A stretch of DNA of 64,000 bases from DASTPP01 sp035762175 (GCA_035762175.1 DASTPP010000100.1:1-64000), one strand, 5' to 3'. Positions 8,105-16,900 are shown, counted from the stretch's first letter. Notes: generated from the letters alone by a model not told the origin. Program-made: numbers and translations.

Positions 8105-8191
8105 TCGCCCCCGAGGAGGGCGTTCGGGGCGTCACGCCGAGCCACGCCGTCCCGCCAAAGAGGGTTCGCCCCCGAGGAGGGCGTTCGGGGC
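8105..8191. repeat. Two direct repeats of 26 bp at 61-bp spacing
   Basis: A 26-bp sequence beginning TCGCCCCCGAGG and ending GCGTTCGGGGC occurs at 8105-8130 and again, unchanged, at 8166-8191, exactly 61 bp apart. Each copy can fold on CCCCGA / TCGGGG. The 35-bp interval is unique. The period equals that of the array at 569-780, although the repeat sequence differs. It may be a two-repeat CRISPR-like remnant or another spaced palindromic element. Confidence 0.5.
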
Positions 8192-8824
8192 CCCCTGAGG
8201 TGTGTGCGTCAATGTGCGCATGCCTCGCTGCGCTGTTTCTTACCGCGTAAATTGCCTTCTCTGGTTTTGACGCATCGATTATGATGCACTGCTTCATGAT
8301 AGGGTATTCACGTGCCTCAGGTCGATGTCGGGCAGCTCAACGCTCATGACGAGCCGAAGGGCGAGTGCCGTACGGCGATCGTGTTGTTGTACGGCAACGT
8401 CGCGTCGGCGCGCTGGCCGGCGCCGTGAGAGAGCGCATGGCGAGCGAGTATGCGCTCTATGCGCTGGGGCTGCGGGGGTGCGGGTCGGGGGCTGCGAGTG
8501 CACGCGCTGTCGCAGCGGAAGCGACGTCAGCGTCGGTCAGCTCGCCGACGACGTGCTCGCGTTCGACGATGCGGTCGGGTTCGGGCGCCTCGACGTTGGC
8601 GCGCATGAACGTGGCGATGGGCGTCTTCTTTAGCGGGGCGTCGTGGGCGCTCGGGCGGGGTGCGCGCATGGGCGCGACCCTCGTGGGCCGGCGCAAGGCG
8701 GGCGACAGGGGCGCCGCGGCGTGCGCCCGCGGTGCGGTCGGTCGTTGCGAGGCGTCGCTACCTTGATAAGCTGCACGCCGAAGAAATTTTGCTTCGTTCA
8801 CGCCAAATAGGGTGGGAGAGGTTC

Positions 8825-11053
8825 ATGGCGAAGTGCATCGGCGGCTTGGGTAGGCTGGGGGGGGCGCTCTCGTCCCTGCTCGGCATGGCCGCGGCGGCAA
8901 CCTGCGTCGGGGGAGACGAAGGCGAGGGCTACGACGTGGCGGGCGCGCCACCCGTCACGGGCGAGGTGGCGCCCGGCGGCATTCTCTTCGTCACGCAGGT
9001 GCCGGTGGCGGGCTTCAACGTGGTGACGAGCGCCTTCGGCAACCACATCGCCGACGTCGGGCGCGCCCCGCGCGGCGGCGACCTGTGGGTGCGCTACGAC
9101 GACGGCACGCTGCGCAACCTGACGGCCGAGGCGGGCTTCGGCGAAGAGGGGCGGCAGGGCGCGAAGGCGATCGCGGTGCGCGAGCCGAGCGTGCACTGGG
9201 GCGGGCAGAAGGCGCTCTTTTCGATGGTGATCGGCGCGCCGACCGAGCGCTACGGCGCGGCGGGCGGCTACCGCTGGCAGATCTACGAGGTCGAGGGGCT
9301 CGGGCGGGGCGAGCGGGCGCGCATCACCAAGGTGCCGAACCAGCCGGCCGACTACGACAACGTCGCGCCCTTTTACGGCGCCGACGACCGCGTGCTCTTC
9401 GCCTCGACGCGCCCGCGCACGGGCGAGGCGCACCTCTACCCGCAGCTCGACGAGTACGAGAGCGCGCCGACGACGGTGGGCCTCTACAGCCTCGAGCCTT
9501 CGACGGGCGACCTGTTCCTCGTCAACCACGCGCCGAGCGGCGTCTTCTCGCCCTTCATCGACTCGGCCGGGCGCGTCGTCTACACCAAGTGGGACCACCT
9601 GCAGCGCGATCAGCAAGAAGAGGCCGACCGGCTCGACGGCGCCTCCTTCGGCGCGTTCAACTGGGCCGACGAGTCGGCGGGGGCTTCGCGGGGCGAGGCG
9701 GCCGAGAGCTTCCCCGAGCCGCGGGCGGCCGAAGACCCGCGGCTCGGCGACGACCAGTCGCCGCACCTCTTCAACCAGTTCTTCCCCTGGCAGGTGGCCG
9801 AAGACGGGTCCGGCGAAGAGACGCTCAACCACGTCGGGCGGCACGAGTTCGGCGGCACCTACTCCGAGGGCAGCGTGCCCTCCGACCCGAATTTGACGTA
9901 CCTGACGCCCGACGACGCGCACGAGAACCGCGTCTACATTCGCGACGCCGGCGGCCTCTTTCAGCTGGCCGAAGACCCGAACGCGCCCGGCACCTTCTAC
10001 GCCACCAACGCCCCCGAGTTCGCCACCGAGACGGCGGGGCAAATCGTGCGCTTCACGGGCGGGCTCGAGCTGAACCCCGAGCGCATGGTCGTCACCGAGC
10101 TGACGCCCGCCGTCACCCGCAACGCGCTCGACGGGCGGGGCGACCCGGCGCACACGGGGCACTACCGCGACCCGCTGCCGCTCGCGAGCGGCCGGGTCGT
10201 GGTCTCGCACACGCGCGAGGTGCGCGCGAACGCCGACGACGGCGACGACCGCTCGCCGGCGGTGCGCTACGCCTTCCGGCTGAGGGTGCTCGAAGACCGG
10301 GGGGGCGGGGTCTTCGCCGCCGGCGCGCCGCTGACGGCGGGCATCCGCGAGTCGCTCTCGTGGTGGACGCCGGACGAGCTCGCGTCCTGGGAGGGCGAGC
10401 TGTGGGAGCTCGACGCGGTCGAGATCCGGGCGCGGCCTCGCCCCGCGGCCCCGGCGCAGGCGCTGCCGGCGCCCGAGCGCGCGATCTTCGAGCAGGAGGG
10501 GGTCGACGATCGGGCCCTGCGCGCCTGGCTCGCCGAGCGGTCGCTCGCGCTCGTCGTCAGCCGCGACGTGACCAGCCGGGACCGCGCCGACGTGCAGCAG
10601 CCCTTCAACCTGCGCGTGCCCGGCGGCGTCGAGAGCGTCGCGACGGGGGGCCGCATCTACGACGTCGCGGCGCTGCAGCTCTTTCAGGCCGACCAGGTGC
10701 GGGGTTACGAGGGGCGCGAGGGGCGGCGCTCGCTCGCCCGCCCGCTGCACGACGAGGGCGCGGCGGGCTACCTCGGGGGCGCCGCCGCCGGCTCGGCGCG
10801 GGTGGCGCCCGACGGCTCGGTCGCGAGCTTCGTGCCGGCGCGGCGCGCGATGAGCTGGCAGCTCGTCGGCCCCGAGGGCGGGCCCGTGGTGCGCGAGCGC
10901 ACCTGGGTGAGCTTCGCGCCGGGCGAGGTGCGGGTCTGCCCCTCGTGCCACGGGGTCAACACGAGCGACCAGCTCGGGCGCCCCGAGCCGCAGAACCCGC
11001 CCGAGGCGCTGCGCGCGCTCTTGCAGACGTGGAAGGCCGACCGCGGCGGCTGA
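8825..11053 (+). CDS. Hydrazine-synthase-alpha-like secreted protein with C-terminal haem c motif
   Basis: 742 residues from the ATG at 8825, preceded by GGGAGAGG. The N terminus has a signal-like stretch (ALSSLLGMAAAATC) that may be a lipobox. The long middle has beta-propeller-like segments (GGDLWVRYDDGTLRNLT, YDNVAPFYGADDRVLFAST, GVFSPFIDSAGRVVYTKW) of the PD40/TolB type seen in the HZS-alpha family. The tail carries one c-type haem site, CPSCH (705-709), after RVAPDGSVASF and FVPARRAMSWQL, the usual end of this family. Hydrazine synthesis itself is not implied: homologues outside anammox bacteria are uncharacterised periplasmic cytochrome-like proteins. It is convergent with the isochorismatase-like gene. 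Confidence 0.65.
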   Translation: MAKCIGGLGRLGGALSSLLGMAAAATCVGGDEGEGYDVAGAPPVTGEVAPGGILFVTQVPVAGFNVVTSAFGNHIADVGRAPRGGDLWVRYDDGTLRNLTAEAGFGEEGRQGAKAIAVREPSVHWGGQKALFSMVIGAPTERYGAAGGYRWQIYEVEGLGRGERARITKVPNQPADYDNVAPFYGADDRVLFASTRPRTGEAHLYPQLDEYESAPTTVGLYSLEPSTGDLFLVNHAPSGVFSPFIDSAGRVVYTKWDHLQRDQQEEADRLDGASFGAFNWADESAGASRGEAAESFPEPRAAEDPRLGDDQSPHLFNQFFPWQVAEDGSGEETLNHVGRHEFGGTYSEGSVPSDPNLTYLTPDDAHENRVYIRDAGGLFQLAEDPNAPGTFYATNAPEFATETAGQIVRFTGGLELNPERMVVTELTPAVTRNALDGRGDPAHTGHYRDPLPLASGRVVVSHTREVRANADDGDDRSPAVRYAFRLRVLEDRGGGVFAAGAPLTAGIRESLSWWTPDELASWEGELWELDAVEIRARPRPAAPAQALPAPERAIFEQEGVDDRALRAWLAERSLALVVSRDVTSRDRADVQQPFNLRVPGGVESVATGGRIYDVAALQLFQADQVRGYEGREGRRSLARPLHDEGAAGYLGGAAAGSARVAPDGSVASFVPARRAMSWQLVGPEGGPVVRERTWVSFAPGEVRVCPSCHGVNTSDQLGRPEPQNPPEALRALLQTWKADRGG

Positions 11054-11101
11054 CTCGCCCGCGCCGGGGGGCGCGGGAGACCGGCGCCCGGGGGCGGGGG
11101 C

Positions 11102-11710
11102 CTACGCGCCGAGGTGCGCGAGGAACTCGGACGCGGGCATGGGCCGCGAGAACATCGGAAAGTCGTACTTGATGGCGTTCTTGTGCGCCTCGGCGGAGGT
11201 GGCGGCGACGCAGTCGACGAGGGTGACGACGTCGAAGCCGTGTTCGTAGGCGGTGCGCATCGTCGACTCGACGCAGCAGTTGGTCAGAAAGCCCCCGAGG
11301 GCGACGGTCTTGATGCCCTTGCTGCGGAGGATGAAGTCGATGTTGGTGCTGGCGAAGGCGTCGAGCCCGCGCTTGCCCTCGATGACGATGTCGCCGGGCT
11401 CGGGCTTGAGCTCGTCGACGATGGCGGCGCCCCAGGAGCCCTTGACGAAGGCCTTGCCGTCGACGACGCCCTTCAAGATGCCGTAGGGGTGCTTGGTGAG
11501 CTCGCCGTAGCCCTCGGCGAAGGTGATGGGCGTGTGCATGACGGCGGCGCCCCGGCGCCGCGCCTCGCGCACGACCTTCGCGGTGTTGGCGAGCATGTTC
11601 GTCTCGGCCATGACGGCGGCGACGGCATCGTGCAAGACGCCGCCCTCGGACGTGAACTCGTTCTGGTACTCGATGAGGACGAGCGCGGTGCTGGTCGGGT
11701 CGATGGTCAT
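11102..11710 (-). CDS. Isochorismatase-family cysteine hydrolase
   Basis: 202 residues. The ATG at 11710 has GAGGGAGG upstream. The fold is that of isochorismatase/nicotinamidase amidohydrolases: N-terminal LIEYQNEF, Lys113 in IEGKRGLDAF, and the nucleophile Cys146 in the GGFLTNCCVEST segment. The usual catalytic Asp of the first motif is Glu14 here, as in a subgroup with LIExQNE. The protein is cytoplasmic and should hydrolyse a small amide or ester. The substrate cannot be told. It is divergent from the FAD oxidase gene over 112 bp. Confidence 0.8.
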   Translation of the reverse strand: MTIDPTSTALVLIEYQNEFTSEGGVLHDAVAAVMAETNMLANTAKVVREARRRGAAVMHTPITFAEGYGELTKHPYGILKGVVDGKAFVKGSWGAAIVDELKPEPGDIVIEGKRGLDAFASTNIDFILRSKGIKTVALGGFLTNCCVESTMRTAYEHGFDVVTLVDCVAATSAEAHKNAIKYDFPMFSRPMPASEFLAHLGA

Positions 11711-11822
11711 GGCGGCCTCCCTCGGGTGGGGGCCGAAGGTAGCAGCTTGTCCGAAGGGCGGTCAAAGCTGCTAGCCTCGGCGTCATGGCAGCGTCGTCGA
11801 TCTGTGCGCCGCGCGGGGGCGC

Positions 11823-13196
11823 GTGAGCCCCGGGGGCGGCGAGGGGTGGGTCGAGGCCCTTCGGTTCGCGCTCGGGGGCTGCCCGGTCGAGACCGACGCC
11901 GACGTGCTCGCGCCCTACGCGCGCGACCAGGCGCCCTTCGCGCCTTCGGGGGCGCCCGCCGCGCTGGTGCGCGCCCGCTCGGTCGACGACGTGGTCGCGG
12001 CGCTGCGCTTCGCCGACGGCCGGCGCGTGCCGGTGGTCACGCGCGCGGCGGGCACGGGCCTGGCGGGGGGGGCGAACGCGGTCGACGGGTGCATCGTGCT
12101 CTCGGTCGCCAAGCTCGATCGCATCGTCGGCGTCGACGCCGCGACGCGCACGGCCGTGGTCGGCCCGGGGGTCTTGAACGCGGCGCTCGCCGCCGAGGCG
12201 GCCGCGCACGGGCTCTTTTACGCGCCCGACCCGGCGAGCCGCGACATCTCGACCATCGGCGGCAACATCGCCACCAACGCCGGCGGGGGCTGCTGCCTCA
12301 AGTACGGCGTCACCGGCGACCACGTGGCGGCGCTCAAGGTGGTGACGGCCGACGGCACGCTGATCCGCACGGGCTCGGTGGCGGCGAAGAACGTGGCGGG
12401 GCTCGACCTGACGCGCCTGCTCGTCGGGTCCGAGGGCACGCTCGGGGTCATCGTCGAGGCGACCATGCGGCTGCTCCGCCCGCCGCCCCCCGCCGCGACG
12501 CTCGTCGCGTTCTTCGGCGCGCTCGGGGCGGCGGCCGACGCGGTCGTCGCGATGATGGCCGAGGCCGACCTGTCGCTGCTCGAGGTGATGGACGGGGTGA
12601 CCATCCGCGCGGTCGAGGCGGTGACGAACATGGGCCTCGACGTCTCGGCCGAGGCCGTGCTGTTCGCGCAGAGCGACGCGCCGGACGCCGCGGGGGTCGT
12701 CGCGCGCTGCGAGGCCCTCTGCCGGGCGAAGGGCGCGCGCGACGTCGCCCGCACCGACGACCCGGCCGAGGGCAGGCTGCTGCTCGCCGCGCGCCGCATG
12801 GCCTTGCCCTCGCTCGAGCGGCTCGGCGCCACGTTGCTCGACGACGTCGCGGTCCCGCGCCCCGCGCTGCCGGCGATGGTCGCGCGCGTCCAAGAGATCG
12901 CCGCGCGCCGCGGCGTCGTCATCGGCACCTTCGGCCACGCGGGCGACGGCAACCTGCACCCCACCGTCGTCTTCGACCGCGACCCCGCCGCGAAAGAGGC
13001 GGCCTACCGCGCCTTCGACGACATCTTGCGCGCCGCGATCGAGCTCGGCGGCACCATCACCGGCGAGCACGGCGTCGGCTCGCTCAAGCGCGACTACGTC
13101 GGGGCGATGGTCGGCGAGGCCGAGCGCGCGCTCATGCGCCGCATCAAGGCCGCCTTCGACCCGAACGGCATCTTGAACCCCGGCAAGGCCTTCTGA
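11823..13196 (+). CDS. FAD-linked oxidase, GlcD / D-lactate dehydrogenase type
   Basis: 457 residues from a GTG at 11823. The FAD-binding PCMH half is clear: RVPVVTRAAGTGLAGGANA, then DISTIGGNIATNAGGGCCLKYG and GLDLTRLLVGSEGTLGVI. The C-terminal half ends with GTFGHAGDGNLHPTV, ITGEHGVGSLKRDYV and FDPNGILNPGKAF, the flavoprotein cap motifs of GlcD and bacterial D-2-hydroxy-acid dehydrogenases. It oxidises a 2-hydroxy acid such as glycolate or D-lactate and passes electrons to the respiratory chain or a partner protein. No GlcE or GlcF homologue adjoins it, so a single-subunit dehydrogenase is more likely than the glycolate oxidase complex. Confidence 0.85.
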   Translation: MSPGGGEGWVEALRFALGGCPVETDADVLAPYARDQAPFAPSGAPAALVRARSVDDVVAALRFADGRRVPVVTRAAGTGLAGGANAVDGCIVLSVAKLDRIVGVDAATRTAVVGPGVLNAALAAEAAAHGLFYAPDPASRDISTIGGNIATNAGGGCCLKYGVTGDHVAALKVVTADGTLIRTGSVAAKNVAGLDLTRLLVGSEGTLGVIVEATMRLLRPPPPAATLVAFFGALGAAADAVVAMMAEADLSLLEVMDGVTIRAVEAVTNMGLDVSAEAVLFAQSDAPDAAGVVARCEALCRAKGARDVARTDDPAEGRLLLAARRMALPSLERLGATLLDDVAVPRPALPAMVARVQEIAARRGVVIGTFGHAGDGNLHPTVVFDRDPAAKEAAYRAFDDILRAAIELGGTITGEHGVGSLKRDYVGAMVGEAERALMRRIKAAFDPNGILNPGKAF

Positions 13197-13237
13197 GCGC
13201 GGCCCGCCGGCGCCCGCCGGGGTGGTGGGCGGCGCTC
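13195..13237. terminator. Hairpin between convergent oxidase and kinase genes
   Basis: GAGCGCGGCCCGCC at 13195 pairs with GGTGGGCGGCGCTC ending at 13237 with two mismatches. The structure covers both convergent stop codons. Confidence 0.4.
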
Positions 13238-15050
13238 AGCGGACGGGCGTCGGGAGCGAAGCGGGCGTGAACTGGGGGTGCAGATCGCCGACCAGCGCGG
13301 GGGCGCAGCAGGCCTGCCCCCCCGTCCGCAGCGCCTTGGTGACGGGGCGGGTCTGGCGCGCGCCGCAGCCCGCGGAGCCGCCCCGCACGATCGCGCCCGC
13401 GCTGCGTTCGGGCGAGGCCAGCCAGCTCTCGGAGGCGCCGACGGGTGAGTTGGCGTCGCACGCGAGCTGCCACTGGGTTTCGGTGCAAAGCGCCATGCCG
13501 GTCTTGGCGCACTCGCGGGCCGCGCCCACGTAATCGAGCAGCGCTTCGCGGCCGAGCGTGCGCAGGGTGAAGTCGCCGGCGCCTTCGACCTCGGGGCCCG
13601 CGGCGCGGGCGGGCGCGCCCGCCGGCCGGGTCGCTTCGGGCGCGCCCGCCGGCCGGGTCGCTTCGGGCGCGGCGCCGGCGGAGCGCAGCCCCGAGGTGAG
13701 GGCCGCGAGCGTGCCGTCGGGCAACGCGGCGTCGAGGCGGGAGAGCACGGGCGAGACGAGGCCCGCCATGGCCGAGCTCTCGAGGCGAGAGCCGAGGGGC
13801 ACGAGGCCCGCCGGCGGGGCCCCTGAGGCCGCCGAGAGGCCGGGCAGGGGGCCGCGGTACGTCGCGGTCAGGGCGAGCACGGCGCCCGACGCCAGGGCGA
13901 CCAACGAGCCGAGCTTGCGAGCGCGCCGGGGGGCCTCTGCGGCGGCCGGCGCGGCCTGGGGGGGCGGGGGCGACTCGTCGCTCGCGGGGTGCGCGCCGGT
14001 CGAGGCCGCCGCGCCTTCGGCGGGCGCGTCATCGCCCTCGGGGCTCACCCGGAGCTCGGGGTCGGCGCCGGCCAAGCGGCGCAGGCTCGGGCTCGAGTGC
14101 GCCGCCTCGAGCGGCTTCGGGGCGCCGAGGCCCGCGGCCTCGGTGAGGGCCCGCCAGAACGCGAACGCAGTGGCATAGCGGGCTTCGGGGCGGGGCGAGA
14201 GGGCCCGGAGCACGACCTCGTCAACGGCGTCGGGGCAGACGACGCCAAGGGCTCGCGGCCCTGGGCCACGACCGTCGTCGACGGCGGCCTGGAAGAGCTG
14301 GGCGAGGCTCTGACCGTCGCGCGCGGGGCGCCCGGAGGCGACTTCGAGCAGCACGAGCGCGAGCGAGTACACGTCCGTCCAGGGGCCGGTCGGGCCGCGG
14401 TCGCGGTCGAACTGCTCGGGGGCCGCGTAAAAGGGAGAGAACGCGCAGAGCGCCTCGCTGCCGCCTTCGCCGAGATCGCGGCCGGCCTGCTCGTCGGCGA
14501 ACTTCGCGATGCCGAAGTCGAGCACCTTCAGCGTGGGGCGCCCGGCCACCTCGGTCAGAAAGAGGTTGGCGGGCTTGACGTCGCAGTGCAAGACGCGCTG
14601 CTCGTGGGCCGCCGCGAGCGCCAACGCCGCCGGCTCGAGCAGCCCGATCGCGGCCTCGAGCCCGCGCCCGCCTTCGCCCCGGGCCGCGCGCTGCTCGAGA
14701 TCTTCGGCGAGCGAGACGCCCTCGAGCCACTCGAGCACGAGGTACGGCACCCAGCCCCCGCCGGGCGCGAGCTCAGCCCCGACGTCGAGCGCCTGGACGA
14801 TGTTGACGTTCGTGCGCGACAGCCGGTGCAGGAAGCGCCCCTCGGCCACGAAGCGGCGGCAGAACTCTTCGAGCATCGGGCCCTGCAGCCCCTTGGGCAG
14901 CTTCAGGCACTTGAGGGCCACCTTCTCGTCGAACTTGAGGTGGTGGGCCTGGTAGACGACCCCGAACGTGCCCTCGTCGACCGCCCGGTCGACGCGGTAC
15001 TTGCCGTCGATGACTCGGCCCACCCAATCGAACGTGTCCTGCTTTGCCAT
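13236..15050 (-). CDS. Ser/Thr protein kinase with HCD catalytic loop and FGE-like Cys-rich tail
   Basis: 604 residues from the ATG at 15050. Kinase domain about 15-300: glycine loop DEGTFGVVY, Lys47 in VALKCLK, catalytic loop LHCDVKPANLF with Cys156 in place of the Arg of HRD, DFG at 178-180. Kinases lacking the RD arginine are often not controlled by activation-loop phosphorylation. A Pro/Ala-rich linker follows, with one membrane segment (LGSLVALASGAVLALTATY). The periplasmic part includes two adjoining copies of EATRPAGAP. The tail (ALCTETQWQLACD, VRGGSAGCGARQ) resembles formylglycine-generating-enzyme-like modules that cap many myxobacterial kinases. The layout is a transmembrane receptor kinase with an outside sensor. 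Confidence 0.85.
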   Translation of the reverse strand: MAKQDTFDWVGRVIDGKYRVDRAVDEGTFGVVYQAHHLKFDEKVALKCLKLPKGLQGPMLEEFCRRFVAEGRFLHRLSRTNVNIVQALDVGAELAPGGGWVPYLVLEWLEGVSLAEDLEQRAARGEGGRGLEAAIGLLEPAALALAAAHEQRVLHCDVKPANLFLTEVAGRPTLKVLDFGIAKFADEQAGRDLGEGGSEALCAFSPFYAAPEQFDRDRGPTGPWTDVYSLALVLLEVASGRPARDGQSLAQLFQAAVDDGRGPGPRALGVVCPDAVDEVVLRALSPRPEARYATAFAFWRALTEAAGLGAPKPLEAAHSSPSLRRLAGADPELRVSPEGDDAPAEGAAASTGAHPASDESPPPPQAAPAAAEAPRRARKLGSLVALASGAVLALTATYRGPLPGLSAASGAPPAGLVPLGSRLESSAMAGLVSPVLSRLDAALPDGTLAALTSGLRSAGAAPEATRPAGAPEATRPAGAPARAAGPEVEGAGDFTLRTLGREALLDYVGAARECAKTGMALCTETQWQLACDANSPVGASESWLASPERSAGAIVRGGSAGCGARQTRPVTKALRTGGQACCAPALVGDLHPQFTPASLPTPVR

Positions 15051-15442
15051 GCCGATTGATGCCACCCTGTGTGCGAACCACCCGCGCCGGCAACTTTTTG
15101 CCCGGCAGGGCGAGCCCACGAGAAAGCACCCTTCGTGCCGGCGCGCCCCGGACGCCGCGGCCGGTGCTCGTCCGTACGCCCGCCCGGGCCGACGTTTCGT
15201 CGAGTTCAGGCGCTGCCATGGGCCGAGTTCGTCGATGCCCGCGTCGACAGGCCCTCCGAGCGGTTCGAACCGATGGGTTCGAGCTGCCAGGGCAGTTCGT
15301 GCGAGGGCAACGGCGGCCCTGCGAGGGTGTCGCAGGCGGGGGCGGGGTGCTTTGCCACGCCCCCGCTCCGGGTGCGTCATCGACGTTCGTTCTGAGGTTA
15401 CGAGAGACCTCGCGCGGGGCTGCCCCCTTGCGGCTGAGTCGA

Positions 15443-15480
15443 CCCCCCGAACGATGCACTGCGAGGCACCGTTCGGGGGG
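15443..15480. terminator. 11-bp perfect hairpin
   Basis: CCCCCCGAACG (15443-15453) pairs with CGTTCGGGGGG (15470-15480) around a 16-base loop. It lies upstream of the receiver-like gene, so it is either a terminator insulating that gene or a regulatory structure. Confidence 0.4.
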
Positions 15481-15498
15481 CCCGAGAGATATGCGGCG

Positions 15499-15519
15499 AG
15501 GTCGACTTATCGTCGACCT
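15499..15519. promoter_or_regulatory. Operator-like palindrome
   Basis: AGGTCGAC (15499-15506) and GTCGACCT (15512-15519) form a perfect 8-bp inverted repeat around TTATC, 30 bases before the GTG start of the receiver-like gene. Confidence 0.4.
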
Positions 15520-15548
15520 GGCCTCAAGATATAGGGTAGTCTTTCGGG

Positions 15549-15959
15549 GTGTTCGCCGAGGTCGTCAACGTGCTCGCTTCGCCCCCGCGCCCCCTGCGCG
15601 TGGTGCTCGTCGAGGGCCATGACGATCTGCGCGACGTGCTCGCGATGACGCTGGCCCACGAGGGCTTCGACGTCCGCGCCTTCGCGGCGGCCCACGAGGG
15701 CTTCGCCGCCGCCGCGAGCGACGCGCCCCACGTGGTCATCGTCGGCGCCGACCCGCCCGAGCTCAGCGACGAGCTCGGCCGCCGCCTGCGCGCCGACGCG
15801 ACGACGGCGCGCGCCGCGCGCGTCGCGGTCACGACCTCGTCCGAGAGCGTCGGCGCCCTCGTGGCGCTCTTTCACTGCGTGCTCGTTAAGCCGGTCGACA
15901 CCGGGCGCCTCGTCGGCGAGGTCGAGCGCCTGGTCTTGGGCTCGCCCCGGGTCGGCTGA
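15549..15959 (+). CDS. Degenerate receiver-domain protein
   Basis: 136 residues from a GTG at 15549; a GTG at 15570 is an alternative. The fold follows a CheY receiver: LRVVLVEGHDDLRDVL, then PHVVIVGADPPE, VAVTTSSES and VLVKPVDTGRL. The conserved Lys114 and the Thr/Ser position are kept. The phospho-acceptor Asp is Gly66, and one of the two pocket acids is Gly23. It therefore probably cannot be phosphorylated and may act as a binding-only pseudo-receiver. Its last 88 bases are antisense to the end of the LysR gene, so the two convergent transcripts overlap in coding sequence. Confidence 0.7.
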   Translation: MFAEVVNVLASPPRPLRVVLVEGHDDLRDVLAMTLAHEGFDVRAFAAAHEGFAAAASDAPHVVIVGADPPELSDELGRRLRADATTARAARVAVTTSSESVGALVALFHCVLVKPVDTGRLVGEVERLVLGSPRVG

Positions 15960-16900
15960 GTCGCGCGTCCGGCCGCCGGCCGCCCCTCGGCGAGCGTCCG
16001 GGCGGCGAAGCGGGTGAAGAGCTGGCGCAGCCAGCGGTGGCCGGGGTCGGCCTGCATTCGCTCGTGCCAGACGAGCCCGACGCGCACCGGCGGCATCGCG
16101 ACCGGCGGGTCGAGCACGGCAAGATCGAGATCGTCGGCGAGGCGCCGGACCAGCTCGCGCGGGGCCGCGAAGAACCAGTCGGTATGGGCGACGGCGTGCG
16201 CGGCGGCGAGCGAGCTCGGGGCGGCGAAGGCGACGCGGCGCTCGAGGCCCCGGCGCGCGAGCTCGCGCCCGATGGCGCCCGACCCCTCGCCCGTGCGCAC
16301 GACGACGTGCGGCGAGCCGAGCCAGGCGGCGAGGTCGAGGCGGCCCCGCCGCAGGGCGGGGTGGCACGTGCGCGCCAGCACGCACCAGTGCACCGAGCCG
16401 ACCAGGCGCTGCACGAGGCCCGGCCCCTCGCCCTGGGCGGGCAGGACGGCGAGGTCGAGCGCGCCCTCGGCGAGCCGGGCGCCGAGCTCGGCCGGCGGCG
16501 CCCGGATCTCGAGGCTGGCGCGGGGCGCCTCGCGGGCGAAGCGGCCGAGCACCTCGGGCAGGAAGGCGACGAGCAGGTCGGGGCAGGCGACGACGAAGGC
16601 GCGGGCCGAGGCCTTCGGGTCGAAGTCGAGATCGTGCGCGAGCACGCGGCGCACGTCGCCGAGCACGCGCCGGAGGGCGGGCCCGAGCGCCTCGGCGCGC
16701 GGCGTGCGCACCATGCCCCGGCCCGCGCGCACCAGGATCGGATCGCCGAGCAGATCGCGCAGCCGCGCGAGCGCGTGGCTCACCGTCGGCTGGGTCAGGC
16801 CGAGCGAGGCGGCGGCGCCGGTGACGCTGCCCCGCTCGAGCAGGGCGTCGAGCACGACGAGCAGGTTCAGGTCGACCTGGGATATATCGACGGCGCGCAT
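15872..16900 (-). CDS. LysR-family transcriptional regulator
   Basis: 342 residues. The N-terminal winged helix is canonical (VDLNLLVVLDALLERGSVTGAAASLGLTQPTVSHALARLRDLL in outline, ending GDPILVR). The co-inducer domain follows (FLPEVLGRFAREAP, LDLAVLP). The last 30 residues are Thr/Arg-rich and lie antisense to the receiver-like gene, so they are probably not part of the fold. It is divergent from the epimerase gene with 73 bp between starts, the classic arrangement for control of the neighbour and itself. Confidence 0.85.
   Translation of the reverse strand: MRAVDISQVDLNLLVVLDALLERGSVTGAAASLGLTQPTVSHALARLRDLLGDPILVRAGRGMVRTPRAEALGPALRRVLGDVRRVLAHDLDFDPKASARAFVVACPDLLVAFLPEVLGRFAREAPRASLEIRAPPAELGARLAEGALDLAVLPAQGEGPGLVQRLVGSVHWCVLARTCHPALRRGRLDLAAWLGSPHVVVRTGEGSGAIGRELARRGLERRVAFAAPSSLAAAHAVAHTDWFFAAPRELVRRLADDLDLAVLDPPVAMPPVRVGLVWHERMQADPGHRWLRQLFTRFAARTLAEGRPAAGRATQPTRGEPKTRRSTSPTRRPVSTGLTSTQ

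Larger units (their letters stand above)
7799..8824. other. Long non-coding or decayed region
   Basis: About 1 kb without a gene I can defend. 8200-8310 is AT-richer. A GTG at 8311 opens a 38-codon frame with protein-like composition (GECRTAIVLLYGNVASA) that stops at 8427. On the minus strand, 8457-8801 is open for 114 codons and its middle (KKTPIATFMRANV, then RIVEREHVVGELTDADV) also looks protein-like. Neither has a recognisable domain. Both may be remnants of one or two decayed genes. Confidence 0.25.
15051..15548. other. Intergenic region with several inverted repeats
   Basis: 498 bp between the divergent kinase and receiver-like genes. It contains GCGGGGGCG / CGCCCCCGC (15336-15344 and 15358-15366) as well as the two features listed separately at 15443 and 15499. 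No coding frame is supported. Confidence 0.35.

Noticed and set aside
8457..8801. 114-codon minus-strand frame in the decayed region
   Set aside because: Middle looks protein-like but no family, ribosome site or conserved end could be seen. Kept only as a possible remnant in the region note.
13600..13680. Possible mobile repeat in the kinase gene
   Set aside because: The 27- to 30-bp duplication stays in frame and codes EATRPAGAP twice in a low-complexity linker, so it is an ordinary coding repeat.
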